Shown in pieces: positions 1-9,911 of a DNA stretch of 64,000 nt (the stretch's first letter is position 1; each line of letters starts with the position of its first letter). The notes under the pieces are model-generated. The model was not told the origin of the DNA, did no database searches, and worked only from the letters and a program-made list of their open reading frames with translations. The DNA is from Amblyomma americanum (taxonomy: Eukaryota > Arthropoda > Arachnida > Ixodida > Ixodidae), in assembly GCF_052857255.1 (NCBI RefSeq), contig NC_135505.1, forward strand, positions 60,803,149 through 60,867,148. Direction: 5' to 3'. Position numbers and translations under genes: made by a program.

Positions 1-255
1 TAACGTAACAGGTTTGGAAGCAAGTGTACGAAAAACCCTGTGCTGATTTTTTCCTGTGATTTTTTTTATGGTTGCCGATTCATTTTCTCCTTTTCTACTT
101 TATATCATGTGTTTGCACTGCACCCTGTTCGTTTTATATTTTGTGATTGCTTCCCAATGGTGGCGCTGAATTGCATTTTTTGCGACCTGTATTGCCCTTC
201 CTGCTTGGTCTTCAATGACTGCAGTATGTTTTAAATAAAATAAATAAATAAATAT
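1..255 (+). repeat. 3' tail of a probable non-LTR element
   Basis: No credible coding sequence is present. The segment ends in an A/T-rich simple tail of TAAA units (about 232-255), which is how many LINE and SINE copies terminate. It abuts a decayed Gypsy pol fragment. Orientation and family are inferred from the tail only. Confidence 0.3.
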
Positions 256-998
256 ACGCAGATGAAGGCACATCAGGAGACGATGGGGCACCTCCGACAT
301 TACCGCTCTTTACCATGCCACTGCCAGACTGGTAGCTCACTTTAAAGACCCTCTGCTTCGCAATACAGGTAGTTCTTCCCGTGCTAGTGACAGTGTGAGC
401 GTCTTGTAACTCGAAGCACGGTGTCAAAAATGGGATACCAACGAAAACATGAAGTGTGAGAGGTACCATCTTCATAGAAGAGAGGATCTTGAAGCAGAGC
501 TAGCTGGTGCCACTTGTTTCAGCAAACTTGATGCCAATCGTGGGCTTTATCAGATACAATTAAACAAACAGTCGTCCAAAATCTACACCTTCAGTACACC
601 ATAAGGGCTTAGAGAAATCAGTCAAGCACTGGATAGCCTGTCTGGTGTGAGAGTGTACATAGACAACATATTGATCAGGGGCACAACAATGCCTAAGCAC
701 GACAGTAATTTGAGGGCAGTCCTTAAATACGAGAATTAACAAAGCTGGTTTCACCCTGAACAATGAGAACTGTACCTCTGGTGTTCAAGAAGTCAAGATC
801 CTTGGAGATACAACCACAAGGGAAAGAATTAAGAGGGATGAAAATCTCAGCATGTTAACTTTCCACAACCATCATCCAAGCGCGATGTGCAAAGGTTCTT
901 GGGAGCAGTGAGTTCCTTCAGGAAGTACAGTCTCTGTCTGTTGGAAAAGACAACAGCTCTGCGGGGTTTAATTCAATAGAACTTTACTCTTCGAGTGG
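256..998 (+). pseudogene. Decayed Ty3/Gypsy pol fragment, copy 1 (left part)
   Basis: This plus-strand fragment encodes broken reverse transcriptase. Recognisable pieces are FSKLDANRGLYQIQL near 518-570, VYIDNILI near 652-675 where the catalytic YIDD should be, and DVQRFLGAVSSFRKY near 885-928. Stops and frameshifts separate them. It is homologous along its length to the fragment at 17880-18900. The element is interrupted by LINE-A: the matching continuation of the RT-to-RNase H linker resumes at 6726. It is non-functional. Confidence 0.7.
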
Positions 999-1012
999 AA
1001 CATGCCCATGGA
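999..1012. repeat. Target-site duplication of LINE-A, left copy
   Basis: The 14-base string AACATGCCCATGGA (16 bases if the leading GG is counted, 997-1012) recurs at 6726-6739. It brackets LINE-A and interrupts the Gypsy fragment. The homologous uninterrupted sequence lies near 18770-18790. Confidence 0.85.
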
Positions 1013-1110
1013 TAGTTAGTTATATTGATTTTAATGGCACAAAAGCAACTGAGGCTATGATGCGCCAAACACACGGTTAGAGCTTTTCTTAAAGGTTACG
1101 TTTTTTATAT

Positions 1111-2078
1111 CTAAAGCTTATATAAAACATTGGCTTCTCTGAGAAACTTAAAAATGCTTGAAAAATCAACCAATGCTTGATCTCCTAAAAGTAACATGGG
1201 GTGTAGACGGATGTATTCATTGTACAATGTTGTGAAATATTTTTTCCTCAGTTGTTCCAGTTTTGTGCATACAATTAAAATGTGGTTTACCGTGAGTTCA
1301 TTGCCACACATTTCGCAGAGAGGTTTGTCTTTTTTTGTCAGTAAGAAGTTGTGAGTAAGGTGTGTGTGTCCAATGCGTAGTCGACACAAAATAACTTCTA
1401 TAAAACGCTCCTGATGTTTACATGATCTCCATTCTCCCAAAACGGGTTTTATAGATTGTAGTTTGTTGTTTTTCTGTTCGTCCCATGCAATCTGCCACTT
1501 ATTCCTGAGTTTACTGTGCAGCAATTTAGAATAATCCCTCTGTGGTATGTTAACTTGTTTTATATGGCCAATTCTAGCTTGTGCTGCGCAAGCATCTGCT
1601 CTCTCATTACCTAAAATTCCAACATGGCTAAGGACCCAGCAGAATATATTGTTATGTTTTTGCTTTGTAATTTTAACTATGTTATGTATGATTTTTCCTA
1701 TTATGGGTTCAGCAGCATTTGTAGAATGCAGCGCTTTGAGCATACTCAGTGAATCGGTGTAACTGATGCTACTTTTTGTTTTGTTTTACTATTTGTTCTA
1801 CAGCTACAAAGATGGCATAACACTCCGCTGTAAATACCGATGCATACTGTGGCAATCGTATCATTTTTTCCTTGAATTACTGCACTTCCGACATGACTTT
1901 CTGTTTTTGAGCCATCAGTGTAAAATTCAGTGTAGGCGTCATATTTTTCTTGTAGTGCAAAGAACTCTTGCAGTATGTGCTCGTGTGGCATTTTCTCTTT
2001 GTTTACGTGTGTCAGTGTGAAGTCACACGCCGAAGGGAGGCTGTACCATGGTGGCAGATATTCATGTCTTTTGTGCAA
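1111..2078 (-). pseudogene. LINE-A RNase H and C-terminal Cys/His region
   Basis: Two minus-strand reading frames meet near 1745. The upstream one (2078-1746) has the RNase H signature FYTDGSKTESHVG. The downstream one (1743-1111) has the WVLSHVGILGNERAD block typical of the last RNase H motif, followed by a C-terminal CEMCGNELTVNHILIVC motif. The frame change between them is a disabling frameshift. LINE-B carries the homologous region around 37200-37880. Confidence 0.8.
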
Positions 2079-2305
2079 TATTCGGTAGGGCGTCCAGCAC
2101 TGCTAACTCTTCACATTTATCTTCAAAGCGCATTATTAGTGGCCTGATAAAATGTGGTTTATTATTGAATAATCATATAGATGGGCACTTGGTAACAATG
2201 GGATAGCAGATATGTTTTGGAAGAGAACGGGTTTTTAGGATGTACGTGCTTGTTAGTGTGACTCTTCTATCCTCTAGTGTGGGCTCATTAGCTTCAACAT
2301 AGACT

Positions 2306-2479
2306 TGTAGCACCCTCTCTTGGGCGGCGCCGACAACCCGGCTAGCGCGCGCCACACTGCGAAGAGAATAAAGACGGCACCTGGGTCGTGGCTCGTGCAG
2401 CCACAACTGGCAGTTCTGTTTTGGTGTCGGCTCGTAGCAGTGGTCTCGTTTCCTTCGCTCCTGAGGCGTTAAGCCTACA
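2306..2479. mobile_element. Solo LTR inside LINE-A
   Basis: This 174 bp insert is absent from the aligned position in LINE-B (about 38205-38215). It begins TGTAG and ends CTACA, a perfect 5-base inverted terminus of the TG...CA type. It contains an AATAAA signal at 2367-2372. The 4 bp GACT at 2302-2305 is repeated at 2480-2483 as a TSD. These are the marks of a solo LTR left by recombination between two LTRs. Its parent family is not otherwise in the window. Confidence 0.75.
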
Positions 2480-2713
2480 GACTATTTACCGGGGATGTTC
2501 TATATGCTCCAGTTGATAGGTGCAGGCCAAGATTATGAACAGGGTCCAGTCGTTTCAAGTAGGATGCTCTTGCCGAACCATATACTATGCACCCGTAGTC
2601 CAGCTTAGCGCGCACTAAAGAGCGATATATTTGTAATAGGCATGCTCTATCGGACCCCCACCGTTTTCGCGAAAGTACCTTTAATACATTGAGGGCTTGG
2701 GATGCTTTCTTTT

Positions 2714-3720
2714 TTAGGCTGTTAATGTGTGGCAGAAATGTTTCTTGTCAAAAGTGACGCCTAAAAATTTATGTTCCTGTTTGACTGGCAGTGTGGTTTG
2801 ATTCAAGCATAGATTGGGATCGACCTGTAGGCCTCGTCGTAATGAGAACAGAACAGCTACTGTTTTTTGAGGGGAGAACTTGAATCCATTTTTCTCTGCC
2901 CAAGCAGCCAGTTTATTTAGTGTGATTTGTATTTGTCTCTCGCAGGACATATGTTGGAAGAAGTGTATGCTATCTGTAGGTCATCTACATAAACTGAACA
3001 CATTACGTACTTAGGTATTACTTTGGCCAAAGAATTCATTTTTACTATGAAGAGTGTTGTACTTAAAATGCATCCCGGGGTACGCCATTCTCTTGGGTGA
3101 ATGTCATTGACAGAGTTGCTCCTAGACGGACTCTGAATGTGCGGTTAGTCAGAAAGTCGTTCAAGCAGTTCAGCATCCTGCCGCGGATCCCTAGCTCTGC
3201 TAGGTCATGTAGGATGCCGAACTTCCTCGTGGTATTATAGGCCTTCTCCAAATCGAGGAAGACCCCGATGCAGTGCTGTTTGTGGATGAATGCCTCCCGG
3301 ATGGTGTTTTCTAGGCGGACAAGGTGATCAGTGGTCGAGCATGCTTTCTTAAATCCACATTGATGTAAATCTAAGAGTCGACGAGATTCAAGTGTGAAGG
3401 TCAGTCTAATGTTTATTATGCTTTCGAAAGATTTAGCAATGCAGCTGGTGAGGGCTATCGGTCTGTAATTGTTAGGACTTGTTGGTGGTTTTCTGGGTTT
3501 CAGGAAAGGTATTATTGCTTTCTTCCACTCCTCAGGTATATTTCCGGTTGTCCATATTTTGTTAAAGAATTTCAACAATGCCTGCACGGCAGCCTCAGAG
3601 AGATGGGCAAGCATAGTGTACTGCAAATTATCTGGGCCTGGTGCTGTCTTTTTACCATAAGATAAAACCCTATTCAATTCCTGGAGTGTGATGGGTTGAT
3701 TGTAGTCCTCGTGCATACCT
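2714..3720 (-). pseudogene. LINE-A reverse transcriptase
   Basis: The 217-codon frame at 3716-3063 covers the fingers and palm: KKTAPGPDN, a YRPIALTS block, the FLDLEKAYNT catalytic-D block, and a VRLGATL strand. The frame breaks near 3063. The YVDDLQIAYTSS catalytic motif follows at about 2955-2990 in another frame. Then comes a thumb piece at 2950-2714 (LAAWAEKNGFKFSPQKT). The YVDD box is intact but the frame is not, so the enzyme is dead. Confidence 0.85.
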
Positions 3721-4126
3721 GCTGCAAATAGAAGTTTTTGTTTTTCTGCTATTGCTTTGTACTTCTGGAACGTGTTCTGTAATTGGACGAATTGGAAACT
3801 TCAGCAAAATGCTCGCCAAATATGTTGGCCTGTTCTTCTAATGATGTTTGTGTCCCGGGTGTAGTCAATAGAGGAAGTGTGAAAAGGGTATGGTCACTAC
3901 TGAATCTAACGAACTTTTTCCCACATCTTTTTTGAGCTTATTGAGCTGTTTATTGAGGACACATATTTCTGCCACGAGGATTTCTCGGCATTTCTTCGGA
4001 TGAATCGCGCTCTGGCTTTGGCCCTCTTAAAGCAATTAAGTTCTCCGCTGTGGGATATTGACGCAGAGAGCCCCAAGCTTTATTTTGTTGTTTTTTGCTA
4101 ATGTGCATTCTTGTGTCTACCATATT

Positions 4127-4930
4127 TTATGTTTTGTGTACGAGTCCTGTTTTTTGTGGTATGGCTAGTGTAGCGGCCGATATTATGCATGTAGTAATTT
4201 CATCTATGCTGAGGTCTTCACAAAATTCTTTTTCTAGTGTGGCACTTGCTGTAAAAAGTGACCAGCCGGCGAGGTGAAGTTTCCAGCGCCGTGGTGTTGT
4301 GGGGATGACTGGAGTAGACAATGAGAGGCTGATGATAGTAGGTAGGTGATCACTTCCCAGAGGGTCATTTAAAACATCCCATTTAAAATCGTTAAAAAGC
4401 GATGGTGGTGCGAAAGCTAAATCGAGAAAGCTCATTTTTTCCGAGCTTGGGCAACAATAAGTGGCTTTTCCCGTATTTAAAAGACAGATATTATTTGAGA
4501 GGATAAAATCTTCAATTATTTGTCCCCTTGAGTCACATGGTTCGCTTCCCCAAAATAGGGAGTGAGCATTAAAATCGCCAACTACCAGATATGGCTCCGG
4601 CAGTTGATCAATCAGGCCTTCTAGATCTTCGATTGTTAATGTGATGTGCGGGGGAAGATATACAGAACATACTGTTGTTTTGTAGGTAACGACGCTAACT
4701 GCAACTGCCTAAAGTTTTGTGTCAAGTTTAATTTCTTGAGTAGGCACGCCGCTTTGAATGACAACTGCGACACCACCCTAGAGTCTGACTGTTTGCGATC
4801 GCGTCGATAAGTTTTATAGTGTTTTAAGATATTCACATGTTGCGGACCAAGATTGGTCTCCTGAGGGCACAAAGCAATGGGCAATATTGACCCTAAAATA
4901 TGTGTTACATCACTGTAGTTTCTCAGTAAT
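4127..4930 (-). pseudogene. LINE-A endonuclease domain
   Basis: Minus-strand pieces include a C-terminal FLDLAFAPPSL...GSDHLPTIISLS block (4435-4330), the signature end of apurinic-type LINE endonucleases with the conserved SDH. The VGDFNAHS-like block lies near 4550-4580. An N-terminal ALCPQETNL block lies at about 4845-4880. The pieces fall in different frames. The homologous endonuclease in LINE-B is at 39860-40500. Confidence 0.75.
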
Positions 4931-5084
4931 CCTCATCAGTTCCATTGAATCACAAAAGTCATATTTTTGTTGTTGAGCGGGAATGGAGCAAAAGGAATTT
5001 ACTTTTCTGGGCCCGTAATTAGGGGTCTGCCTTTTTTTCGCTCGAGAGAGCTGTTCCGCCGCTTCAAAGCGGACGGACTGGGAG

Positions 5085-6100
5085 TTATATCACCTCAAGA
5101 GAGGTGCTGGAGGACCGCGAAGCCGCGGATGTCCGATTTTTAGGCCTCCTTCGTTGGGGGGAAGTCCTGCGGGAGGCCGACCCATTGGATGGATCTCCCT
5201 GCTTTGTGGATGACAGAGCAGCTTTCGCTGTCTCTGCCTGGGGCGTGGGTGGCTCTGGCATAGGCTCACTGAGCGTGGCCTTGGCAGATGCCGAAGTGCT
5301 GTGTGGCGCACCGCCCCTGCGCACCACATCAGCAAAGGTTGTTTTTGTAGAGAAGATGAAAGTCGTCTCGCTTCCTTGAATGTGATGTTTTGTTTTCATT
5401 GTAATGATATCTTTCATTTTTCCATGTTTGACATGACCTTGAATATGCTGGGTGATCATCTCCACAGTTTGCGCAGCGAAATGGTGCTCCTTCAGTTAAC
5501 GGAAGCATAGTCTTTTAAGGCACATTTAGCGCATGTTTTGTGGCCATGACAACTCTGTGACCCGTGTCCATATCTTTGACAATTGAAACACCTTCGTGGA
5601 TTTGGAATGTAATGGCGTACATTTATTTTCAAATAGCCTGCTTCTATGGACTCTGGAAGTGTGCAGCAGTTGAACGTGAGGACTATGTGTTTCGTTGGAA
5701 TTTCTTTGTCCTCTTTTTTTATCTTTATACGGTGTACGTTTATGACGTTTTGGTCCTTGAGGCCTTCCAGCATCTCTTCCTCAGTGAGGTGGATAAAATG
5801 TTTCAGAAATCACACCACGGACGGTGTTCAAGGATCGGTGTGCAGTGATAGACACAATGTTGTCCCCAGTTTGCACTTGGTTAGAAAGTTTGGAGTATTG
5901 GACGATGTCTTTTAGTTCAAGTAGTAGGTCACCATTGGGCATTTTTGAGTTTGTAGCCTGGACCGATGGCATCAGTCAGACATTTTGAGACTAAGAATGG
6001 GGACATAGTTCTTGCAGATTTTTCTGTTGCCTCACTATGGAGGACATGAAATTTAGGAAATGATTCCTTCGTTTTCCTGAAGCATTGAATAGTTATATCT
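5085..6100 (-). pseudogene. LINE-A ORF1 (zinc-knuckle nucleic-acid-binding protein)
   Basis: The frame at 5773-5492 has an RRCFNCQRYGHGSQSC knuckle (C-x2-C-x4-H-x4-C), then CAKC. A further CANCGDDHPAYSRSC lies near 5440-5480. The frame at 5465-5085 is a Pro/Ser/Ala-rich basic tail beginning near TTFADVVRRGG and ending at a stop at 5085. N-terminal parts (about 5780-6100) are frameshifted. ORF1 proteins of I/R1-group LINEs bind the element RNA. Homologous ORF1 in LINE-B: 40690-41870. Confidence 0.75.
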
Positions 6101-6725
6101 TCGGTCCGCACTCTTTTATGAGAGCGATCAGGTTTTGAAAGGGGGGGAGCCATAAAAAAAGTTTGGTGTTCGGCAGCGGTGCTAGCCGCCCACCACGGAG
6201 CCCAACATGGGGATGGCACAGGCGCCTTTAAAAAGCCCTGCACATACCAGCTATACACCGCCACTATACCTAATACGGCATAACACAGGGTTGTCAGCCA
6301 CACATGGTTAACCCTCGCCACCTATGAAAAGTGAAAAAAACCGAGAAAGGAGGAGGGGACAGGAAAGTTGTAAGAAAGAGATAGGAAAGTGAAAAATGGA
6401 GGGCAGGACAGGAGAAGGCGACTGCCGATTTCCCCCGGTCGGGTCAGGCCGGAGGTGCCGTCTACAGGAAGCTGGGGCCAAAGTGGTGTGTTGCCTCTGC
6501 CGAGGGGTCTTAAAGGTCCAAACGCTCGGCACCGGCTCAGCCACCAGGATCCCCGTTTCCCCGGACACAGCGATGCCACGCACGGCGAGGCGCGGGTGCT
6601 CGGGTCCATGGTGATGCACGGTTCACCATCATCCCCCTGCGGGGATGTCATCCCTGTGAATGCTCGGGAACCCGCGGTGTCACCACTCACTGACGCCTGC
6701 AAGCTGCAGGCGCACCCCTGCGGGG
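6101..6725 (-). other. LINE-A 5' region
   Basis: GC-rich leader on the minus strand, closely similar to 41871-42420 at the start of LINE-B. Examples are the shared block around the CCTCTGCCGAGG string and the terminal CCCCTGCGGGG. It probably carries the internal promoter. No independent gene is supported, although long antisense frames exist here. Confidence 0.6.
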
Positions 6726-6840
6726 AACATGCCCATGGAAAACAAAAAAAAAGTTTGTGAAACAGACTCCTATGTTCCATTTCATACATAGCAGACAATG
6801 CTGCCAAAGCTAGCGCGCTTGTTCACGCAGACTAAGTCAA
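6726..6840 (+). pseudogene. Decayed Gypsy pol fragment, copy 1 (right part)
   Basis: This resumes the Gypsy fragment interrupted at 1012. From 6726 the sequence matches 18775-18890 (CCCATGGAA, a run of A, then an ACTCCTAT block). Homology to copy 2 is lost at about 6832. It would encode the RT-to-RNase H linker but has no open frame. Confidence 0.65.
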
Positions 6841-6844
6841 CACC

Positions 6845-9010
6845 ACAAAAGCTGTTCGCCATAAAAATAAACAAAACACAAGCATATTTCGTTGCGACAA
6901 GCCTTAAGTTCCGTGACTGGCGCCGCCTGTACTTTGTTTTACCTCTTGTCACAATTTCGCCCTGCCACTCATCCAGTCTTGCAGCCAGTTTGAACTGTGT
7001 AGTTGGGGGTTGATATGTTGCTCTTTTTGTACTTTGCACTTGAAGGAGAAGGTAAAAGAATAAATTAAGTGCAACGGAAGGAACAATTCTAGCCTGCATC
7101 TTGTATGGACAACGGTCTCCGAACTAAACGGCACATTTAAAGCCACACTGTTGCATCGTGTAAGGATAATATGGCAGCTCCAGTATGGCTTCATGGAAAC
7201 TGGTATAACTACCTAGAAACCTTTTCTCTTCACGTTAGTGACCCTAACTACATCCACAGCTCAACAAAGGTCTCTCACATTCACCTTGAATACACTCTGT
7301 ACTCTACCATACAGATCGAGCCATCTCATCCAAAAAACTTCCTAATCCCATCTGCTAGTTCCACTCATTGCAAATCACTGCTATGTTTGGCTTCTTTCAC
7401 GGTATGACCCTTTTGTAGTATGCCTCAAAAACTTGGAAACTTCTGGAAAACAGTACTAGTGTTTGCCATATTCTTTAGTGCTGTCATCTATAAGTTTTTC
7501 AAATTTAACAGAAGCTTTCACTTTCGGCTCCCTAATGAAGCGTCGTCACGGTAACAAATACAAAACAAATAATGCTCTGGTCCTCTGTGCCACAGAGACA
7601 TCTAAACACCAATGTAAAGAAAAAATGGCTATTAATACCGCATTGAATACCTCATACCTATTTAATAAAAAAATTTCAGAAAAAGATCAATGGGGCCTTT
7701 ATTATTTTCAAAACAAAAGTATGGACTTTGGAACTCATGCAAACAAAGCTATACTTACACAGGACCATGCAAAAATACATGATCTTGACTAGGCAGCTTA
7801 ATACTATACAACCCGAGATGTGGTCATGCAAAATGAGTCACAAATTGAAATCCATGAGCTGACACATAAGTGGCCAATAAATAATACCATGATGGGTAGT
7901 AAGACCTTCATATCACGTATGTCAAGAGACCAGAAGAAATGCCTAAATTATCAGAAGGTCCACGCATTAACAAAGCAGACGTAAATGAGAGGAACACACG
8001 GTATCAAAACGATGACACGGGGTATGAAAAAAAAAGTCTCGTGACAACCCAATGGGCAATAAAATTCACTTGGATGTCCACAGGACGTCTAAGGGAGTTT
8101 CCGTGCCCACTGGCAAGCCAATTATGAACAGTTGGCATTACCATGGGCTAGCAGTGAAGCTCAGAAACAAAAACAACATGTCTAGTCTATTTCTTAACCT
8201 GGGAAACAAGGACCCTTCAATCATTGGCCCCATGCCTAGCACCATGCGAGTGTTACAAGCAGCCAGAATGTATTCAACATTTTGTAATAGAAAATGAAAA
8301 AAATACTAATGTTCACTAGGCAATTTCACAAAAATGACCTAAATTATGAGCTTTAATATACATTAAAAGATTACAATGCTTTCGAAGGCACTAATCAAAG
8401 TACTTCTGTTTCAGCAGCCGCGACCCTTGCGGCTTATCATGAACGCTTTGTGTAAATAAAGGCTTTTTCAAGCACCAACAACATAACAAAGAAGCTAGCG
8501 CAATGTGAAATGGTAGCAGCTGGTATTCTAACAGACAAAATAGATTAAACATGGTGAAGGAGCAATGTTCCAGAAACATTGTACCATTTATATAGAACAC
8601 AGAGTGGATTGAGAAATGGTGATGCAGATGTTAGTGAATTCTTTTGTCGGCTTTCACTCCAAAGAACCGACAACTCTTCAAGCCAGAAAACTAACGCAAG
8701 ACAGCATTTTGAGGCTGGACACCTAATTGTCCCCTTTCATTCCTGGCACTAACACTGCTTTAATAAACACACAAATATTTTCATAGCAGCAGGTTTTCTT
8801 TTATCACAAACAGTAATTTGTTCAGTGATATTAACGAGTGAACTTATAATTAAGCTGGCAAAAATTATCACGCTCAGGCTGCAAGACTAAAGAAATTGTG
8901 CGACCTTTCAGGCACCAAAGTCTCTTCCCTGAGGCGGGGTGACAACTAGCACCAGTAAATAATATTGAGTACAATGTTTTTGAAAGTTACTCTCCAACAG
9001 AACGTGATGC
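6845..9010. other. No gene recognised; A/T-rich unique-looking sequence
   Basis: I see no coding signature or intact element here. A short segment near 8047-8110 is shared with 52427-52500. The remainder is compatible with intron or intergenic DNA downstream of the zinc-finger exon. Confidence 0.4.
8047..8110. repeat. Short dispersed repeat with GGACGTC palindrome, copy 1
   Basis: CCCAATGGGCA is followed by an imperfect palindrome (8069-8093, CTTGGATGTCC ... GGACGTCTAAG) and then AAGGGAG. The same order occurs at 52427-52500 with a longer palindrome. This could be the edge of a DNA transposon; the family is unknown. Confidence 0.45.
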
Positions 9011-9030
9011 CATCCACGTATGACCGCGAT

Positions 9031-9036
9031 TTTATT
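9031..9036 (-). promoter_or_regulatory. Candidate polyadenylation signal of the zinc-finger gene
   Basis: AATAAA on the minus strand, about 295 bases past the stop codon of the zinc-finger frame. It is the first such hexamer I noted downstream. Transcript evidence is lacking. Confidence 0.35.
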
Positions 9037-9329
9037 TCCATTGATGCAAGTTTATGAGCATAGCAGACTCACTCTCCGTGTTCAGGAAAGACTTAGAGCT
9101 GCAGCGTGGGTGTTGTGCAAGAGCACAAAAAATGTCATTTTCTGAGAAGTTTGTCACAATAAACAAAACTTGCTAATGTAATAATGATGAAGGTTAGTTA
9201 CTAGCACTTTCATGGGGTATTCAGCTTGAATCGTGTTAGGTTGAACACAAACTGGTAGTCAGCAAAACACATATACCAGGGGCATCACGGACCACTGCTA
9301 TTCTTTGTGCATTGTCTCTTTGTGGCGTT

Positions 9330-9850
9330 TCAAATTTTTCCCCTGGGTGAATGTCTTTTGGCACAAGTCACCTGGTAGGGCTTTGCGCCCTTATGGGATC
9401 TCTCATGCCTCAGAAGGTGTGAACTAGTTGTAAAGACCATGGGGCACAGCTGGCACTGAAACGGCTTTTCACCAGTGTGGGTACCGATGTGTGCCACCAG
9501 GGTACTCTTAATAGGAAAGCTGCTACCACAATAGTGACAACGGTAAGGACGCTCGCCTGTGTGTGTGCGCTGATGTCGCACCAGGTTTATCTTGACTGTA
9601 TAACTCCTACCACAGTCGTTACAAAGGTATGGGCGGTCGCCGGTATGAACTCGTAGATGCGCCACTAGCCGGGATTTTCTTTGGAATCCCTTCCTGCAGT
9701 CGGTGCATTTGTGCAGCTTATTTCCTTTGGGTTTACCCCGATGGTTACCCATGCCAGGAGTAGACTCCATGCAGTGGCTCACAGGGTGCCTTTCACTGGT
9801 CGAATCTTCCACCGGAGGTGAGCCACGGGTGCTCTGTGTGACAACTGAAC
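9330..9850 (-). CDS. C2H2 zinc-finger protein, C-terminal coding exon
   Basis: An open minus-strand frame ends at 9330 and encodes four tandem C-x2-C-x12-H-x3-H fingers: HKCTDCRKGF..., YLCNDCGRSY..., YRCHYCGSSF... and FQCQLCPMVF.... They are joined by canonical TGDRPY, TGERPY and TGEKPF linkers. A short basic tail (about 20 residues) follows the last finger. Such proteins are nuclear and bind DNA. The start is taken as a splice acceptor, ACAAGACAG before GTTCAG at 9851, because the open frame runs on upstream without an ATG (its extreme start near 9911 is GTG) and a T-rich tract precedes the AG. An in-frame ATG (MESTPGM) lies inside, so a shorter start is possible. All finger cysteines and histidines are intact. 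The upstream exons were not identified. This is the best host-gene candidate in the window. Confidence 0.75.
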
Positions 9851-9911
9851 CTGTCTTGTACAAGCAGAGTATTTGGAAAAAAAATGCCAGAACCAACAAT
9901 CCACAGTTCAC

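Larger units (their letters stand above)
1013..6725 (-). mobile_element. LINE-A, full-length but decayed non-LTR retrotransposon (I/R1 group, with RNase H)
   Basis: Minus-strand element with the order 5' region, ORF1 with zinc knuckles, apurinic-type endonuclease, reverse transcriptase (YVDD), RNase H and a Cys/His tail. It ends at 1013 in a TAACTA-type repeat (TTAGTTAT on the plus strand). The 5' end starts with CCCCGCAGGGG, the same start as LINE-B at 42420, so both appear full length. It is flanked by a 14-16 bp TSD. Frameshifts in ORF1 and ORF2 and a solo LTR at 2306-2479 make it inactive. Placement in the I/R1 group rests on RNase H downstream of RT; the exact clade is not resolved. Confidence 0.85.

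Noticed and set aside
6322..6807. 161-codon minus-strand frame and its plus-strand counterparts
   Set aside because: They lie in the GC-rich leader of LINE-A, and similar frames occur in LINE-B's leader; no codon-level conservation of a protein was apparent.
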